A stretch of 64,000 nt of DNA, from assembly GCA_045576455.1 (NCBI GenBank), contig JAZNGM010000001.1, positions 248,001 to 312,000 on the forward strand, in the 5' to 3' direction. Position numbers and translations under genes: made by a program. A model generated the notes under the pieces. The model was not told where the DNA came from, searched no databases, and saw nothing but the letters and a program-made list of their open reading frames with translations. Of this stretch, positions 53,300 through 63,062 are shown piece by piece (the first letter of the stretch is position 1; each line of letters opens with the position of its first letter). Source of the DNA: RGIG4034 sp045576455 (lineage in GTDB: Bacteria > Bacillota > Clostridia > Lachnospirales > Lachnospiraceae).

Positions 53300-55021
53300 A
53301 TGAGTTATATGGAGCAGTATAATTTCTGGAGAACCAATCCGTATTTTGATGAGGCTACCAAGAAGGAGCTTGAAGAAATCAAAGACAATGAGAAAGAGAT
53401 TGAAGATCGTTTCTATAAGGAGCTTGCTTTTGGTACAGGCGGACTCCGCGGAGTTATAGGAGCAGGAACCAACAGATTGAATATTTATACGGTAAGAAAA
53501 GCAACACAGGGACTTGCTAATTACATTATTATGAATAATGCACAGGATAAGGGTATTGCAATTGCGTATGACTCCCGTTTTATGTCTCCGGAGTTTGCGG
53601 ATGAAGCTGCGTTATGTATGGCAGCAAACGGCATTAAGGCGTATGTGTTTGAATCACTCCGTCCTACGCCGGAATTATCTTTTGCAGTTAGAAAGCTGGG
53701 ATGTACTGCAGGTATTGTTATTACGGCAAGCCATAATCCGCCGGAATACAACGGCTATAAGGTGTATTGGGAAGATGGTGCACAGGTTGCCACACCAAGA
53801 GATATGGAGGTTATTGCAGAAGTTAATAAGGTTACGGATTACAATACCGTAAAAACCATGGATAAGGATGAGGCGGTTAAAGCCGGATTATACAATGTAA
53901 TCGGTAAGGAAATTGACGATGCATATATGGTTGAATTAAAGAAACAGATTATCCATCCGGAGATTATTAAAGAAGTCGCAGAGGATGTGAAAATTGTATA
54001 TACACCGCTTCACGGAACAGGTAATGTGCCGGTAAGAAGAGTTCTTGAGGAATTAGGCTTTAAGAATGTGTATGTTGTGCCTGAGCAGGAAATGCCGGAT
54101 CCTAAATTTTCAACCTTGGATTATCCGAATCCTGAAGACCCGAAAGCATTTAAGATGGCACTTGACCTTGCACGTAAGGTGAATGCCGATGTTGTACTTG
54201 CAACAGACCCGGATGCCGACAGACTTGGTATATATGCTTTAGATACAAAATCAGGCGAATATATTCCGTTTACGGGAAATATGTCCGGTATGCTGATTGC
54301 GGATTATATTATGAGAGAAAAAACTGCGCTTGGTACTATGCCTGAAAATCCGGCCCTTGTTAAGACGATTGTAACAACCAATATGGCAGATGTAATCGTT
54401 AAGAAGTTTGGCGTGACATTGATTGAAGTGTTAACAGGATTTAAATATATCGGAGAGCAGATTAAACTTTTTGAGCAGAATAACACGTATAACTATGTGT
54501 TCGGTTTAGAGGAAAGCTATGGTTGTCTTGCCGGAACCCATGCAAGAGATAAAGATGCCTGCGTTGCAGTAATGTGTCTTTGTGAAGTGGCTGCCTGGTG
54601 TAAGAAAAACGGCATAACCGTATGGGATCAGATGCTCCGTATGTATGAAGAGTACGGTTATTTTAAAGAAGAGCTTTATACCATTACCTTAAAAGGTATT
54701 GACGGCTCTAAGCAGATCGATGCGCTTATGGAGAAACTCCGCAGCAATCCGCCGAAAGAATTTGGTGATCTTAAGGTTGTGAAAGTACGTGACTATGAAA
54801 ATGATACGGTACTGGATGTTGAAACCGGTGCCATAACATCGACAGGACTTCCAAAATCCAACGTACTCTATTTTGACCTTACGAATGATTCCTGGTGCTG
54901 TGCAAGACCTTCCGGAACAGAACCTAAGATTAAGTTTTATATGGGTGTTAAAGGAACCAGTCTTGAAGATGCCAAGAAGAAAGTAGATGAATTAACAGAG
55001 AATTTGAAGGCTAAATTGTAA
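53300..55021 (+). CDS. pgcA: Phosphoglucomutase/phosphomannomutase
   Basis: It interconverts glucose-6- and glucose-1-phosphate, feeding RmlA. The four conserved blocks of the alpha-D-phosphohexomutase family are present: phosphoserine Ser144 in TASHNPPEYNGYK, the metal loop DPDADRLG, the sugar-binding GLEESYG, and the phosphate-binding CARPSGTEPKIKFY. The start at 53300 has GAGGAGGT seven bases ahead, giving 573 residues, normal for the Firmicute PgcA branch; the GTG- or ATG-type starts further up lack a site. The stop overlaps the GtrA start by one base. Confidence 0.92.
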   Translation: MSYMEQYNFWRTNPYFDEATKKELEEIKDNEKEIEDRFYKELAFGTGGLRGVIGAGTNRLNIYTVRKATQGLANYIIMNNAQDKGIAIAYDSRFMSPEFADEAALCMAANGIKAYVFESLRPTPELSFAVRKLGCTAGIVITASHNPPEYNGYKVYWEDGAQVATPRDMEVIAEVNKVTDYNTVKTMDKDEAVKAGLYNVIGKEIDDAYMVELKKQIIHPEIIKEVAEDVKIVYTPLHGTGNVPVRRVLEELGFKNVYVVPEQEMPDPKFSTLDYPNPEDPKAFKMALDLARKVNADVVLATDPDADRLGIYALDTKSGEYIPFTGNMSGMLIADYIMREKTALGTMPENPALVKTIVTTNMADVIVKKFGVTLIEVLTGFKYIGEQIKLFEQNNTYNYVFGLEESYGCLAGTHARDKDACVAVMCLCEVAAWCKKNGITVWDQMLRMYEEYGYFKEELYTITLKGIDGSKQIDALMEKLRSNPPKEFGDLKVVKVRDYENDTVLDVETGAITSTGLPKSNVLYFDLTNDSWCCARPSGTEPKIKFYMGVKGTSLEDAKKKVDELTENLKAKL

Positions 55022-55467
55022 TGAAAAAATTAGTAGAACAACTGATAAAATTCGGTATGGTAGGAGCATTGTGCTTTGCTATTGACTATGGGCTTTATAC
55101 TGCACTGTTGTTTGTGGGAGTGCACTATCTTCTTGCCGCATTAATCGGATTCCTTGTGTCCGTAGTGGTTAATTATATCCTCAGTATGAAATTTGTATTT
55201 GTACGCAGGGATGATATGGATAAGAAACGGGAATTCATGGTGTTTTTTATCTTAAGTGTCTTTGGACTTATATTAAATGAGATACTGATATTCGCCTGCT
55301 ATGACGGACTTTATGTCAATGTCAAAGCAATGCAGAATATGATGACAGACAAAACGGCACAGCTTATCGGTAAGCTTATAGCAACCTTTATTGTCATGGT
55401 GTTTAATTTTATAACCCGTAAGATCTTTTTGGAAAAGAAGGAAACGGCACAGAATGAAGCGAATTAA
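55021..55467 (+). CDS. GtrA-family membrane protein
   Basis: A 148-residue protein with four membrane segments. KFGMVGALCFAIDYGLYTALL and VNYILSMKFVF are the classical GtrA/DPMS-related motifs. GtrA-type proteins are thought to flip or assist flipping of undecaprenyl-phosphate sugars. The GtrB and GtrII genes that would use it are 30 kb upstream, so it either serves them from a distance or works with local GT2 enzymes. It overlaps both neighbours (1 and 14 bases). Confidence 0.87.
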   Translation: MKKLVEQLIKFGMVGALCFAIDYGLYTALLFVGVHYLLAALIGFLVSVVVNYILSMKFVFVRRDDMDKKREFMVFFILSVFGLILNEILIFACYDGLYVNVKAMQNMMTDKTAQLIGKLIATFIVMVFNFITRKIFLEKKETAQNEAN

Positions 55468-56818
55468 TTTAAATAATATGCGGAAAACCTTCAGATATAT
55501 GAAGAAAAATGGTATAAAATCCGCTGTTTATGCTGTGCGGGAACGCCTGGATAAAGGGAACTTTTCTGATTATACTTATGTTCCGCTGACGGAGGATATA
55601 TTAAAAAGTCAACAGGGAAAAAGTTTTAATCAGTATATAAAGTTTAGTATTCTGGTTCCCTGTTATGAGACAGAACAGAAGTATCTTAAAGTGCTGATTG
55701 ACTCGGTCCTTGCACAGACCTATGGTGAATGGGAATTGATTCTTGCGGATGCGAGCAGCACGGACAAGGTAAAAGATACCGTGTCAGAATATACGGATGA
55801 AAGAATCCGTTATGTTAAACTTGCAGAAAACCGCGGGATTTCAGAGAATACCAATGAAGGCTTAAAGGCAGCTCAGGGAGATTATGTTGTACTGCTTGAT
55901 CATGATGATATTTTAACGGAAGATGCTTTGTATCAGATGATGGAAGCAATTGACAAAAGCAAGGTACTTCCTGCGTTCCTTTATTCGGATGAGGATAAAA
56001 CAGATTCTTCGCAGGAGAATTTCTTTGAACCGCATATAAAGCCGGATTTTAACTATGATTTATTATTGACAAATAACTATATTTGCCATTTACTGGTTAT
56101 CCGTACCGGTATATTAAAAAGACTTAAATTCAGAAAAGAATATGACGGTGCACAGGATTATGATCTTGTGCTCCGTTTGGTTGCGTATATACAGGATAAA
56201 ATGGAGAAGAAGGTAAATGAGCTTGAAGAATTGATATGTCATGTACCAAAGGTATTATATCATTGGAGATGTCATGAACTTTCTACGGCAGCCAACCCTG
56301 CCAGTAAACAATATGCCTATGAAGCGGGATTACGTGCGCTTAAGGATTATGTTGTGAGCCGTGGATATACGGCAGATGTAGTACATGCAAAACACCTGGG
56401 ATATTATGAACTGATAGAAGAGATACCGGATATCTTATTTAACAGAACCGAAATTGGTGCGGTAGGTGGTGTAGTCTACCATCGTGGCAGAATCAGTGCC
56501 GGTCCCATGGATGCGCAAGGTTTACTATTGTGGCCCGGGGCAAAGAAGCATTACAGCGGCTATATGAACCGTATTGCTTCGCGTCAGAATATGAAAGCAC
56601 TCCATACCGATAAGCTTTATTTGAAAAAGGATATTATTTTCAAATTTATAGAAGAAAAAGTGGCAGGATGCCCGAAATTTGACATAGTTGAAACAAAATG
56701 GGATGGCATTGTAAGTATACAGCCCAAAGACGGTAAAAGAGCAGTTGAATTGAGCCTTATCTTATCCGATTATCTTACCGGAAACGGATATTTGTTATTA
56801 TATCTTCCAACACTATAA
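55454..56818 (+). CDS. GT2 glycosyltransferase
   Basis: A 454-residue protein. A basic N-terminal helix region (about 1-50) precedes a GT2 domain beginning KFSILVPCYETEQKYL; the metal site is Asp149-His150-Asp151-Asp152 in LLDHDD, and DGAQDYDLVLRL and VPKVLYHWRCHE are the usual later blocks. The last 130 residues look like a truncated second GT2 domain without its own metal motif. It resembles the first half of the two-domain GT2 gene at 51309. The start lies inside the GtrA gene. Confidence 0.85.
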   Translation: MKRINLNNMRKTFRYMKKNGIKSAVYAVRERLDKGNFSDYTYVPLTEDILKSQQGKSFNQYIKFSILVPCYETEQKYLKVLIDSVLAQTYGEWELILADASSTDKVKDTVSEYTDERIRYVKLAENRGISENTNEGLKAAQGDYVVLLDHDDILTEDALYQMMEAIDKSKVLPAFLYSDEDKTDSSQENFFEPHIKPDFNYDLLLTNNYICHLLVIRTGILKRLKFRKEYDGAQDYDLVLRLVAYIQDKMEKKVNELEELICHVPKVLYHWRCHELSTAANPASKQYAYEAGLRALKDYVVSRGYTADVVHAKHLGYYELIEEIPDILFNRTEIGAVGGVVYHRGRISAGPMDAQGLLLWPGAKKHYSGYMNRIASRQNMKALHTDKLYLKKDIIFKFIEEKVAGCPKFDIVETKWDGIVSIQPKDGKRAVELSLILSDYLTGNGYLLLYLPTL

Positions 56819-56831
56819 GGAGAGGATTCGT

Positions 56832-57797
56832 ATGTATCAGGTTTCTGTAGTGATACCTAATTATAATGGAAAAGCACTTTTATATGATTGCCTTAAAACG
56901 CTTCCACAGAGTGAGTGTTTTGAAATTATTGTAGTGGACAATGGTTCCGATGATGGCAGCATTGATATGCTTAATGCGGAATTTCCCTATGTTGTGAAGA
57001 TTTGTAATGCAGATAATTTGGGTTTTTCAGCAGCAGTTAATATGGGAATAAAAGCAGCCCGTGCACCTTATGTAGTGTTACTTAATAACGATACCAAGGT
57101 TGAAGAAGGTTTTCTGGAAGCTTTGCAGGAAGTACTTGATAAAGATCCGCGTATTTTTTCAGCATCTTCCTGTATGGTAAGTATGAAAGAACCGGATATT
57201 ATTGATGATACGGGAGATTATTATAATGCACTTGGCTGGGCATTTACTTTAGGAAAAGGAAAAAACGTTAAAAAATACCAAAAAGCACGTAAGGTGTTTT
57301 CGGCCTGTGGCGGTGCTTCCATTTACCGCAAAGAAGTGTTTGAACAGATAGGCTATTTTGATGAAAATCATTTTGCGTACCTTGAAGATGTAGATGTTGG
57401 ATTCAGGTCACAAATTTACGGCTATAAAAACGTATATATAAACAGAGCGGTATGTCACCATGTCGGAAGTGCATACAGCGGTTCAAGATATAATCCGTTT
57501 AAAATACAACTTTCCGCGCAAAACAGCATCTATATAGTATATAAAAATATGCCGTTATTAATGTTTATTATCAACTTGCCGTTTTTATTGTTAGGCTTTT
57601 TGGTTAAAATATTATTCTTTACTTTAAAAGGCCAGATAAAACCTTATTTTGCAGGACTTGGAAAGGGATTTAAACTATGCTTTTCCAAGAAAGGACGTGC
57701 TAAAAAAGTACGGTTTTCTTTTAAACATTTAGGCAATTATTGTAAAATTCAGGGGAATTTGTGGTTAAACCTTTTTAGGCGGTTCATCAATTCGTAG
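56832..57797 (+). CDS. GT2 glycosyltransferase, WbbL/rhamnosyltransferase-like
   Basis: A 321-residue GT2 enzyme: VSVVIPNYNGKALLYDCLKTL at the N-terminus, VVDNGSDDGS, LLNNDTKVEEGFL as metal site, and GYFDENHFAYLEDVDVGFR, the pattern of dTDP-rhamnose:polyprenyl-PP-GlcNAc rhamnosyltransferases. A C-terminal hydrophobic stretch (about 235-265) with a basic tail would hold it at the membrane. As the last gene before a new promoter it ends the GH25-rml operon. An early rhamnose addition is plausible. Confidence 0.87.
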   Translation: MYQVSVVIPNYNGKALLYDCLKTLPQSECFEIIVVDNGSDDGSIDMLNAEFPYVVKICNADNLGFSAAVNMGIKAARAPYVVLLNNDTKVEEGFLEALQEVLDKDPRIFSASSCMVSMKEPDIIDDTGDYYNALGWAFTLGKGKNVKKYQKARKVFSACGGASIYRKEVFEQIGYFDENHFAYLEDVDVGFRSQIYGYKNVYINRAVCHHVGSAYSGSRYNPFKIQLSAQNSIYIVYKNMPLLMFIINLPFLLLGFLVKILFFTLKGQIKPYFAGLGKGFKLCFSKKGRAKKVRFSFKHLGNYCKIQGNLWLNLFRRFINS

Positions 57798-57798
57798 G

Positions 57799-57827
57799 TT
57801 GAGTTTTTACGTTTATTATTGTAAGAT
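57799..57827 (+). promoter_or_regulatory. SigA-type promoter for the initiating transferase gene
   Basis: TTGAGT (57799-57804), 17 bases, TAAGAT (57822-57827). It starts just after the upstream GT2 stop codon and lies about 30 bases before the polyprenyl transferase start, suggesting the initiating enzyme has separate transcription. Confidence 0.5.
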
Positions 57828-57858
57828 ACTCGTAAGTATGAGAAGCAGGTGATTGAAT

Positions 57859-59256
57859 TTGATTAAAGATAATCAGAAGTATTTTAACAGACTTCAGGTC
57901 TTGTTGGATGCAATAGTTATTTGTGCAAGTTATGCGTTGGCATTCTATGTTAAATTCATAAGCGGATTAGTTGAAAGCTATCTGGTGTTATCGACAGCAG
58001 AATATTTTGAACTGCTTCTTTTTGTAGTACCCGGATATCTTTTATTATACTATACTTTTCATTTATATTCCCCTAAGCGGGTATCGGCACCCGGCGAGGA
58101 GACCCTTGGTGTAATTGGTGCCAATATAGTGGGAATTGCATTGTTAATTGTATGTATATATGCGTTTAAGCTGATACACTATTCCCGTAGCATGATACTT
58201 ATGTTTTTTGTGATTAATGTAGTTCTTGAAGCCTTTGTAAGACGTCTTGTACGTTATTTCCTGCGTCTTGCCCGTAAAAAAGGTTACAACAAAAAGTTTG
58301 TGCTTTTGGTAGGTTATTCCAAAGCCGCAGAAGAATATATTGACAGAATTAATGAAAATCCGCAGTGGGGATATGTGGTAAGAGGAATTCTGGACGATAA
58401 GATACCAAGTGGTACTATTTACAAGGGTGTTAAAGTAATGGGAAGAATTGATAATCTCCTTGTTATTTTGCCGGAAAATAAGCTTGACGAAATAGCGATT
58501 ACGCTTGCGTTGGAAGATTATGGAAGATTGGAAGATATTGTTGGCTTATGTGAAAAATCAGGTGTACATACTAAATTTATACCCGATTATAACAGAGTTA
58601 TTCCGAGTAAACCTTATACGGAAGATTTACATGGACTTCCGGTAATCAATATACGGCATGTGCCGCTTACCAATACGGTAAACTGGGTGATGAAGAGAAT
58701 TGTAGATATAGTGGGTTCTCTTTTGGCAATTATTATTTTTTCACCGGTAATGCTTATATGTGCCGTGTTAGTAAAGTGCTCCGGAAAAGGACCTGTTATT
58801 TTTAAACAGGAAAGAGTGGGGCTTCATAACCGTACATTTTGTATGTACAAATTCAGGTCTATGCGGTTGCAGGCACCTGATGAGACGAGAGACTGGACTA
58901 CCAAGGATGATCCGAGAGTTACGGGAATCGGTAAGTTTATGAGAAAAACGAGCATAGATGAGCTTCCGCAGTTGTTTAATATTTTGAAGGGGGATATGAG
59001 TCTTGTGGGACCACGTCCGGAACAACCCTCTTATGTTGAACAGTTTAAAGAGAGTATTCCGCGTTATATGATTAAGCATCAGGTAAGACCGGGTATGACC
59101 GGCTGGGCACAGATTGAAGGATATCGTGGGGATTCTTCCATTAAGAAGCGCATTGAATGCGATTTATATTATATAGAGAACTGGACAATGGGATTTGATA
59201 TCAAGATTTTGTTCTTGACGATTTTTAAAGGCTTCATTAACAAGAATGCCTACTAA
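57859..59256 (+). CDS. Polyprenyl glycosylphosphotransferase (WbaP/WcaJ-like)
   Basis: It begins the glycan by moving a sugar-1-phosphate from a nucleotide sugar to undecaprenyl phosphate. The 465 residues comprise about four N-terminal membrane segments, a CoA-binding-like cytosolic domain (about 140-260), and the C-terminal catalytic domain (about 275-465) starting KRIVDIVGS, with FKQERVGLHNRTFCMYKFRSM, the catalytic Asp-Glu in TSIDELPQL, and LVGPRPEQP. The start is most likely TTG 57859, six bases after AGGTGA, rather than TTG 57853. This large-type enzyme usually loads glucose or galactose phosphate. Confidence 0.92.
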   Translation: MIKDNQKYFNRLQVLLDAIVICASYALAFYVKFISGLVESYLVLSTAEYFELLLFVVPGYLLLYYTFHLYSPKRVSAPGEETLGVIGANIVGIALLIVCIYAFKLIHYSRSMILMFFVINVVLEAFVRRLVRYFLRLARKKGYNKKFVLLVGYSKAAEEYIDRINENPQWGYVVRGILDDKIPSGTIYKGVKVMGRIDNLLVILPENKLDEIAITLALEDYGRLEDIVGLCEKSGVHTKFIPDYNRVIPSKPYTEDLHGLPVINIRHVPLTNTVNWVMKRIVDIVGSLLAIIIFSPVMLICAVLVKCSGKGPVIFKQERVGLHNRTFCMYKFRSMRLQAPDETRDWTTKDDPRVTGIGKFMRKTSIDELPQLFNILKGDMSLVGPRPEQPSYVEQFKESIPRYMIKHQVRPGMTGWAQIEGYRGDSSIKKRIECDLYYIENWTMGFDIKILFLTIFKGFINKNAY

Positions 59257-59269
59257 GGGAGATTGCAGC

Positions 59270-60439
59270 ATGAGTACACAAAAAAATAGAACTGAGTCAT
59301 CTTCAAAAAAGATGATGACACCGCGTGAAAAAGCAAAAAGACGCAGAAGGAATACCATTCTGATTATTATTGAAGTGGTTGTACTGTTGGCGGTATTGGC
59401 AGCGTGTATATGGATATTTAAATTGCTTGACCCGCCGGGAGATGACCAGAGCGGAATGGTAACTGAAAAGGTACAGGATAGTAACGGTATCCCACAGGGC
59501 GCCAATGAAGAAGTTATAGAGAAAATGGAAAACGAAGAGCATAATCCTATGAAGGATTACACACTGATAGCACTTTTTGGTGTGGATTCCCGTGCGGCAA
59601 ATCTTAACAAAGAAAATAGCCGTTCCGATACTATTATGCTTGCGGCTATCCATAAACAAACAAGTGAGGTAAAGCTTGTATCCGTATATCGTGATACCTA
59701 CCTCAACACAGGTGATGATTATTATGCAAAGTGTAATACCGCGTATGCCCTGGGCGGATATACGCAGGCTGTTGCCATGCTGAATGCAAATCTGGATTTA
59801 TATATTGAAGATTACATTACCATTGGTTTTAACGGTTTGATAGAAACTATTGATGCACTTGGCGGTGTATATGTTGATGTGGATTCGGCAGAGATTAAGC
59901 ATCTTAACAATTACCAGATAACGATGGCAGCAGACCTTAACAGGACTTATACGGAAGTGACTGAAACAGGATACCAGTTGTTGAATGGTATTCAGGCTAC
60001 TGCATACTGCCGTATACGATATACAAAAGGTGATGACTACAAACGTGCGGAACGTCAGCGTGAAGTTGTAATGGCCATCCTTGAGCAGGCTAAAAAAGCA
60101 TCTTTATCAGAGCTTACAGAGGCCGTTAACGGAATTATTAAGCAGGTATCCACTTCTCTTACCTTGGATGAAATCTTAAACGTTGTGGCAGCGGTCAAGG
60201 ACTTTAATATATCTGAGCAGGATGGTTTCCCTAACAGCAAGATGCGTACTTCAGGTACCATTACCGGTAAAGGAAGCTGTGTTGTTCCGGTTTCACTTGC
60301 CAAGAATGTAAAATGGTTGCATGAGTTCTTGTTTGATGATACGGATTATCAGGTTTCATCAACGGTACAGTCATACAGTGATACTATTTACGGACAGGTT
60401 TATCCGTATCTTGGAGAACTTGTTAATGAAAAGGAATAG
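59270..60439 (+). CDS. LytR-CpsA-Psr family wall-glycan ligase
   Basis: A 389-residue type II membrane protein with a basic cytoplasmic tail, one membrane segment (about 27-45) and an LCP domain. Conserved residues appear in FGVDSRAANL, NSRSDTIMLAAI, LVSVYRDTYL and YCRIRYTKGDDYKRAERQREV (the Arg/Asp set that binds the pyrophosphate-lipid substrate). LCP proteins attach lipid-linked polymers to peptidoglycan. Coming right after the initiating transferase, it most likely anchors the glycan made here. ATG 59270, with AAGGGAG upstream, is preferred to ATG 59246 inside the previous gene. Confidence 0.92.
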   Translation: MSTQKNRTESSSKKMMTPREKAKRRRRNTILIIIEVVVLLAVLAACIWIFKLLDPPGDDQSGMVTEKVQDSNGIPQGANEEVIEKMENEEHNPMKDYTLIALFGVDSRAANLNKENSRSDTIMLAAIHKQTSEVKLVSVYRDTYLNTGDDYYAKCNTAYALGGYTQAVAMLNANLDLYIEDYITIGFNGLIETIDALGGVYVDVDSAEIKHLNNYQITMAADLNRTYTEVTETGYQLLNGIQATAYCRIRYTKGDDYKRAERQREVVMAILEQAKKASLSELTEAVNGIIKQVSTSLTLDEILNVVAAVKDFNISEQDGFPNSKMRTSGTITGKGSCVVPVSLAKNVKWLHEFLFDDTDYQVSSTVQSYSDTIYGQVYPYLGELVNEKE

Positions 60440-60450
60440 TTCTTAAAAAG

Positions 60451-60476
60451 AAGGGAGCTAAAAAGCTCCCTTTTCC
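60451..60476 (+). terminator. Rho-independent terminator after the LCP gene
   Basis: A perfect 9-bp stem, AAGGGAGCT (60451-60459) with AGCTCCCTT (60464-60472), AAAA loop, then TT before CC. It lies 11 bases after the LCP stop codon and closes that transcription unit. Confidence 0.85.
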
Positions 60477-60493
60477 ATAATAAAGGAGCGTAT

Positions 60494-61429
60494 ATGCAGA
60501 AAGTTGATGTGGTGATTCCGATGTATCATTCCAATGACCGGATGATACATATGCTGGAATTGTTAATAAGCCAATCCTTATGTCCTAATAAAGTAATACT
60601 GATGAATACGGATGAAAGTTTCTATAAGGCCGATGTCGGTTTTCAGAAGGTTGTCGAAAAGTATAATAGCGACGGCAAGATGAAAATCGAGGTGCACCAT
60701 GTTTCGCCGGAAGAATTTGACCATGGACGTACGCGTGATGAAGGAATTTTACACTCCGATGCAGAATATGTTTTGCTGATGACAGATGATGCGGTTCCTT
60801 ATGATAATAAACTCATTGGGCATATGCTGCGGGGATTTGATGATAATACAACAGGAGCGGTATATGCAAGGCAGCTTGCCCACAAAAACAGCGGTATACT
60901 TGAAAAATTGACAAGAGAGTTTAACTATCCTGATAAATCTTGTAAAAAGACGAAGGAGGATGTTAAAACACTTGGTATAAAAGCATATTTTTGTTCCAAT
61001 GTATGTGCTATGTACAGAAAAGATTTGTATATGGAATTGGGCGGCTTTGTTAAAAAAACGATTTTTAATGAGGATATGATTTATGCAGCAAAACTCATTC
61101 AAAACGGATATGCGGTTTATTATGAAAAAGATGCAGCCGTATATCACAGCCACAAATATTCGCTTATGAAGCAGCTTAGAAGAAACTTTGATTTAGGGGT
61201 ATCGCAAGCCGATCATCCGGAAGTTTTTGATAATGTACCTTCTGAAGGTGAGGGTAAAAAACTGGTGGGTTTTGTTTCCAAAAGAATAAAAGGAAAAATT
61301 TTCCATCTGTTTTATTTTTATATGCAATGTGCCTTTAAGTTGGTTGGCTATAAGCTTGGTAAGAAATATAAGAAGCTTCCGAAAGCTATTGTAAGGAAGC
61401 TTACCATGAACAAAAATTATTGGCGTTAA
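60494..61429 (+). CDS. GT2 glycosyltransferase, rhamnosyltransferase-like
   Basis: A 311-residue GT2 enzyme. The N-terminus is VDVVIPMYHSNDRM; EEFDHGRTRDEGI and LLMTDDAVP (metal site) are typical of the RfbF/rhamnosyltransferase subgroup; FNEDMIYAAKLIQNGY follows, and a basic C-terminus with a hydrophobic stretch (about 270-290) suggests membrane contact. It starts 17 bases after the terminator stem with AAAGGAG, so it may be transcribed by read-through or from a promoter I cannot see in that gap. Confidence 0.85.
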   Translation: MQKVDVVIPMYHSNDRMIHMLELLISQSLCPNKVILMNTDESFYKADVGFQKVVEKYNSDGKMKIEVHHVSPEEFDHGRTRDEGILHSDAEYVLLMTDDAVPYDNKLIGHMLRGFDDNTTGAVYARQLAHKNSGILEKLTREFNYPDKSCKKTKEDVKTLGIKAYFCSNVCAMYRKDLYMELGGFVKKTIFNEDMIYAAKLIQNGYAVYYEKDAAVYHSHKYSLMKQLRRNFDLGVSQADHPEVFDNVPSEGEGKKLVGFVSKRIKGKIFHLFYFYMQCAFKLVGYKLGKKYKKLPKAIVRKLTMNKNYWR

Positions 61430-61537
61430 TTCTTAATTAGTTTAACAGTTTTGGCATAGTTTAATCACACAAAAAACACAATTGATAATTATACTAGCCA
61501 TATGATGAAAGACTGTACAACGAAAAGAGGTATTTTT

Positions 61538-62968
61538 ATGAACGAACAGAATAACCAATACGAACAATATAATACTTATGGGCAGTATACGCAGATGCCG
61601 TTTGATGAAAAAATACGTAAAAAGAATGATAAGCTGGCTAAAAAGCTTGCGAAAAAACAGGCCAAAAGAGAGGCTAAAAAAGCAGGAACGTATCGTATGG
61701 GTATTCCTAAAAGAATAGGCGTTGTTATTTTGACGGCGGTATTATTCGGTACGTGTGCAGGCGGCACTTTTTTGGGCGTAAAATATATTGGGGAACGTTT
61801 CTTTGATGAAGATTCCAAGAAGGATGACAAGGGACTTGCAAATGTTGAAGCCGGAAAGTTGGAGAACGGCGGAAAAGACAATAACGGCAAGGAAAATGCA
61901 GGACAATTAAATGAGGTAAGGCCTCCGGTATCTTCTACGGTGGATGGTTTTAGCGCAAATGTGCCTCAAAATCCGCTGGTTGCTTATGATGTCTCCGATG
62001 TGGCAGAAATGTGTATGCCTTCTGTTATTTCAATTGTCAATGATTTTACGGAAACGTATACCATCTACGGTCAGCGTTATGAACAGCCGGGTCAGTCGAG
62101 CGGTTCGGGTATTATTATAGGACAGAGTGAAACGGAACTTCTTCTTGTGACTAATTATCACGTAGTAGCGGGTGCAGATAAACTAACTATTACTTTTATT
62201 GATAAAACAACGGCAGAAGCAAGTATCAAGGGATATGAAGAGGAGATGGACATTGCGGTTATTGCCATTCAGCTTTCTGATTTGACCGATGAGACGCTTG
62301 GAAATATTGCAATTGCCGTATTAGGTGATTCGGATACACTTAAAGTAGGAGAAGCTGCTATTGCCATTGGTAATGCACTTGGATACGGTCAGTCTGTAAC
62401 GTTAGGTGTTATCAGTGCACTTAACAGGGAACTTGAGATAGAGGGAACTTATCATACACTTTTACAGACAGATGCAGCCATTAATCCTGGTAATTCAGGA
62501 GGCGCACTTCTTAATACACGCGGAGAAGTTATCGGTATTAATTCCAATAAAATCGGTGGCTCAGTAGTAGAAGGTATGGGCTATGCCATTCCGATTTCAT
62601 TGGTAAAGGATTTAATCGAAGAATTGTCTTTAAAGGAAACTTTAATCAAGGTTGAGGATGGACAGGAAGGATATCTAGGCATATACGGAATGGACGTTTC
62701 AGAGGATGTTGCGGCCATGTATGATATACCGAAAGGAGTATATATTTCCCAGCCTATCGAGGGTGGTGCAGCAGATGCGGCAGGACTGTTGAGAGGCGAC
62801 ATTATTACCGCTCTTGAGGGAAATAAAGTACGTGGTATGACCGACCTTACCAATCTTTTACAGTATTATGCGGTAGGAACAGAAGTTGAGGTTACGATTC
62901 AACGTAAAGAAAACGGATATTATGTTGAAAAGTCTGTTAAGTTAATATTAGGCAGTAAAATGGAGTAA
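61538..62968 (+). CDS. HtrA/DegP-type membrane-anchored serine protease
   Basis: A 476-residue protease: a Lys-rich cytoplasmic tail, one membrane segment (about 58-78), a linker, a trypsin-like domain and one PDZ domain (about 375-476). The triad is His208 (NYHVVAG), Asp238 (EMDIAVIAI) and Ser320 (NPGNSGGALL). HtrA proteins degrade misfolded secreted or wall proteins. ATG 61538, seven bases after AAGAGG, is preferred to 61502. It has its own unit after the glycan genes, with no strong promoter match in the 108-base gap. Confidence 0.92.
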   Translation: MNEQNNQYEQYNTYGQYTQMPFDEKIRKKNDKLAKKLAKKQAKREAKKAGTYRMGIPKRIGVVILTAVLFGTCAGGTFLGVKYIGERFFDEDSKKDDKGLANVEAGKLENGGKDNNGKENAGQLNEVRPPVSSTVDGFSANVPQNPLVAYDVSDVAEMCMPSVISIVNDFTETYTIYGQRYEQPGQSSGSGIIIGQSETELLLVTNYHVVAGADKLTITFIDKTTAEASIKGYEEEMDIAVIAIQLSDLTDETLGNIAIAVLGDSDTLKVGEAAIAIGNALGYGQSVTLGVISALNRELEIEGTYHTLLQTDAAINPGNSGGALLNTRGEVIGINSNKIGGSVVEGMGYAIPISLVKDLIEELSLKETLIKVEDGQEGYLGIYGMDVSEDVAAMYDIPKGVYISQPIEGGAADAAGLLRGDIITALEGNKVRGMTDLTNLLQYYAVGTEVEVTIQRKENGYYVEKSVKLILGSKME

Positions 62969-62988
62969 ATAATTTAGAAAAAGTTAAC

Positions 62989-63017
62989 TTGTACTCGTTG
63001 TTTATATGCCGTATACT
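62989..63017 (+). promoter_or_regulatory. SigA-type promoter for the ClpX-like gene
   Basis: TTGTAC (62989-62994), 17 bases, TATACT (63012-63017), 46 bases before the start codon. It lies in the gap after htrA. Confidence 0.55.
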
Positions 63018-63062
63018 GATATCATATATTGAAAGGAAGGCTATATAAGCAAGGAAATAAGT

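Noticed and set aside
61451..61495. Promoter TTGGCA...TATACT before htrA
   Set aside because: The spacing is over 30 bases; neither hexamer has a partner at 16-18 bases.
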